A DNA stretch of 54,148 bases, from NCBI GenBank assembly GCA_028825265.1, contig JAPKAM010000007.1:1-54148 (forward strand), given 5' to 3'. The translations under genes and the position numbers were made by a program. This document shows positions 53,488 through 54,148 of this stretch, piece after piece. The DNA comes from Planctomycetota bacterium (GTDB lineage Bacteria > Planctomycetota > UBA8108 > UBA1146). The notes beneath the pieces were generated by a model that saw only the letters and a program-made list of their open reading frames with translations, did not search any database and was not told the origin of the DNA. Each line of letters begins with the position of its first letter. Position 1 is the first letter of the stretch.

Positions 53488-53561
53488 GCGCCGGTAGCTC
53501 AACTGGATAGAGCACCTGACTACGGATCAGGAGGTTGGGGGTTCGAATCCTCCCCGGCGTG
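53488..53561 (+). tRNA. tRNA-Arg(ACG)
   Basis: A complete 74-base cloverleaf. The acceptor stem GCGCCGG pairs with CCGGCGT (one G-T wobble), the D stem is GCTC/GAGC, the anticodon stem CCTGA/TCAGG encloses the loop CTACGGA, and the T arm GGGGG-TTCGAAT-CCTCC closes with one G-T pair. The anticodon ACG reads CGN arginine codons after A34 becomes inosine. CCA is not encoded. The gene for the deaminase that makes inosine-34 follows 35 bases downstream. Confidence 0.96.
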
Positions 53562-53596
53562 CTTGTTTACTTCCTGAGCAGCAGGAAAGGACCGCG

Positions 53597-54088
53597 GTGG
53601 GCGTCTCCTGGCTGGAAGAAGATCCCGATCGTATTCACATGCAGATGGCGCTGCAGGAAGCGCGGGCTGCCGAACAGGATGGGGAAGTTCCGGTCGGGGC
53701 AGTGATCGTTCATCCTCAACTGGGAGTGATCGGCCGGGCGCGAAACGCCAAGGAAACCCTCCGTGATCCGACCGCCCACGCTGAGATCCTGGCCATCGGA
53801 CAGGCCGCTTCGGCGATGGAAGACTGGCGGTTGGAGGGCACCACCCTCTACTGCACCCTGGAGCCTTGTCCGATGTGTGCTGGAGCGATTCTCCAGGCGA
53901 GGATCGAGCGGGTCGTGTTTGGAGCGTCAGATTCGCGGTGGGGAGCCGTGGATACTAAATTACAGATTTTCGAACCGGGTCTTTTCAACCATGATGTGAC
54001 CTGGACTGCCGGAGTATTCGGCGAAGAATCGGGGGAAATGTTACGCTCCTTCTTCAAGGATCGTAGGAAGCCCCCGAACGAGAAGTGA
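53597..54088 (+). CDS. tadA: tRNA-specific adenosine deaminase TadA
   Basis: The product is 163 residues. It converts A34 of tRNA-Arg(ACG) to inosine so one tRNA can read CGU, CGC and CGA. The cytidine deaminase-type active site is complete: H61-A-E63 (general acid E63) and PCPMC with C91 and C94, which bind zinc. DTKLQIF and FNHDVTW match TadA's tRNA-contacting C-terminal half. The start is GTG 53597 with AGGAAAGGA about seven bases upstream; the internal Met at 15 would drop a conserved part. The substrate tRNA gene lies directly upstream and a promoter precedes both, so a shared transcript is likely. Confidence 0.95.
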   Translation: MGVSWLEEDPDRIHMQMALQEARAAEQDGEVPVGAVIVHPQLGVIGRARNAKETLRDPTAHAEILAIGQAASAMEDWRLEGTTLYCTLEPCPMCAGAILQARIERVVFGASDSRWGAVDTKLQIFEPGLFNHDVTWTAGVFGEESGEMLRSFFKDRRKPPNEK

Positions 54089-54105
54089 TGTTTGATAGTG
54101 AGCGC

Positions 54106-54148
54106 GGAGAGGTGCCAGAGTGGTCGATCGGGCCGGTTTCGAAAACCG
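54106..54148 (+). tRNA. tRNA-Ser(CGA), truncated by the window end
   Basis: The 5-prime part GGAGAGGTGCCAGAG is typical of tRNA-Ser, followed by a class II D arm and an anticodon arm with loop TTCGAAA, giving anticodon CGA (Ser, UCG). The sequence stops within the anticodon stem's 3-prime half, so the variable arm and T arm lie outside the window. Confidence 0.85.

Overview
The window is 54 kb of moderately GC-rich bacterial chromosome made almost entirely of housekeeping and envelope genes. No insertion sequence, phage gene, integrase or CRISPR array was recognised. Several features point to Planctomycetota or a close relative. Signal peptidase I is very large and carries a cysteine-pair insert. 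There is a 1.6 kb-residue beta-propeller/CBM9-like secreted protein, small membrane-anchored proteins of a planctomycete-like type, an FHA-bearing histidine kinase, and a DnaA whose DNA-binding signature departs from the usual one. The phylum call is an inference from protein style, not from a marker tree.

Layout. 19-8895 (minus) is an accessory operon: FHA-GAF histidine kinase, response regulator without a DNA-binding domain, giant beta-propeller secreted protein, and a lipoprotein built of W-P-aromatic repeats. 9056-11932 (minus) holds etfBA and an RluA-type pseudouridine synthase. 12192-14012 (plus) is accB-accC. 14225-18286 (plus) is an operon of five type II secretion/type IV pilin-like pseudopilins, closed by a bidirectional terminator shared with rho. 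18413-23486 (minus) is polA-coaE-rho. 23891-25102 (plus) encodes a membrane-anchored coiled coil with a BRCT-like C terminus. 25398-29621 (plus) is tatC (with a large periplasmic insert), cinA, a stand-alone mnmC2-type methyltransferase, and a secreted protein. 30252-33845 is dnaA-recG, preceded by 630 bp without a convincing gene. 34154-36415 holds small envelope proteins and an OmpA-like lipoprotein. 36488-42281 is rsmA, dnaG-rpoD (the macromolecular synthesis pair) and a C4 zinc-ribbon protein. 42453-43562 is an unknown membrane protein. 43601-43990 (minus) is the RNase P RNA. 44012-48641 (minus) is lepA-lepB-lptB plus two small membrane proteins, with rdgB and rph upstream on the same strand. 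50356-53431 (plus) is galE fused to a GspE-N-like domain, a SurA/parvulin-like lipoprotein and scpB. The window ends with tRNA-Arg(ACG), tadA, whose product modifies that tRNA, and a truncated tRNA-Ser(CGA).

Genes are tightly packed. Many pairs are joined by ATGA, TGATG, GTGA or TTGA stop/start overlaps, and GTG and TTG starts are common; strong GGAGG-type ribosome sites were used to choose among starts. The points most worth a second look are the kinase/regulator/propeller/W-P-repeat operon, the BRCT-like membrane protein, the GalE fusion, the inserts in TatC and LepB, and a 44-nt perfect palindrome that is both a terminator and the site of the rsmA start codon.
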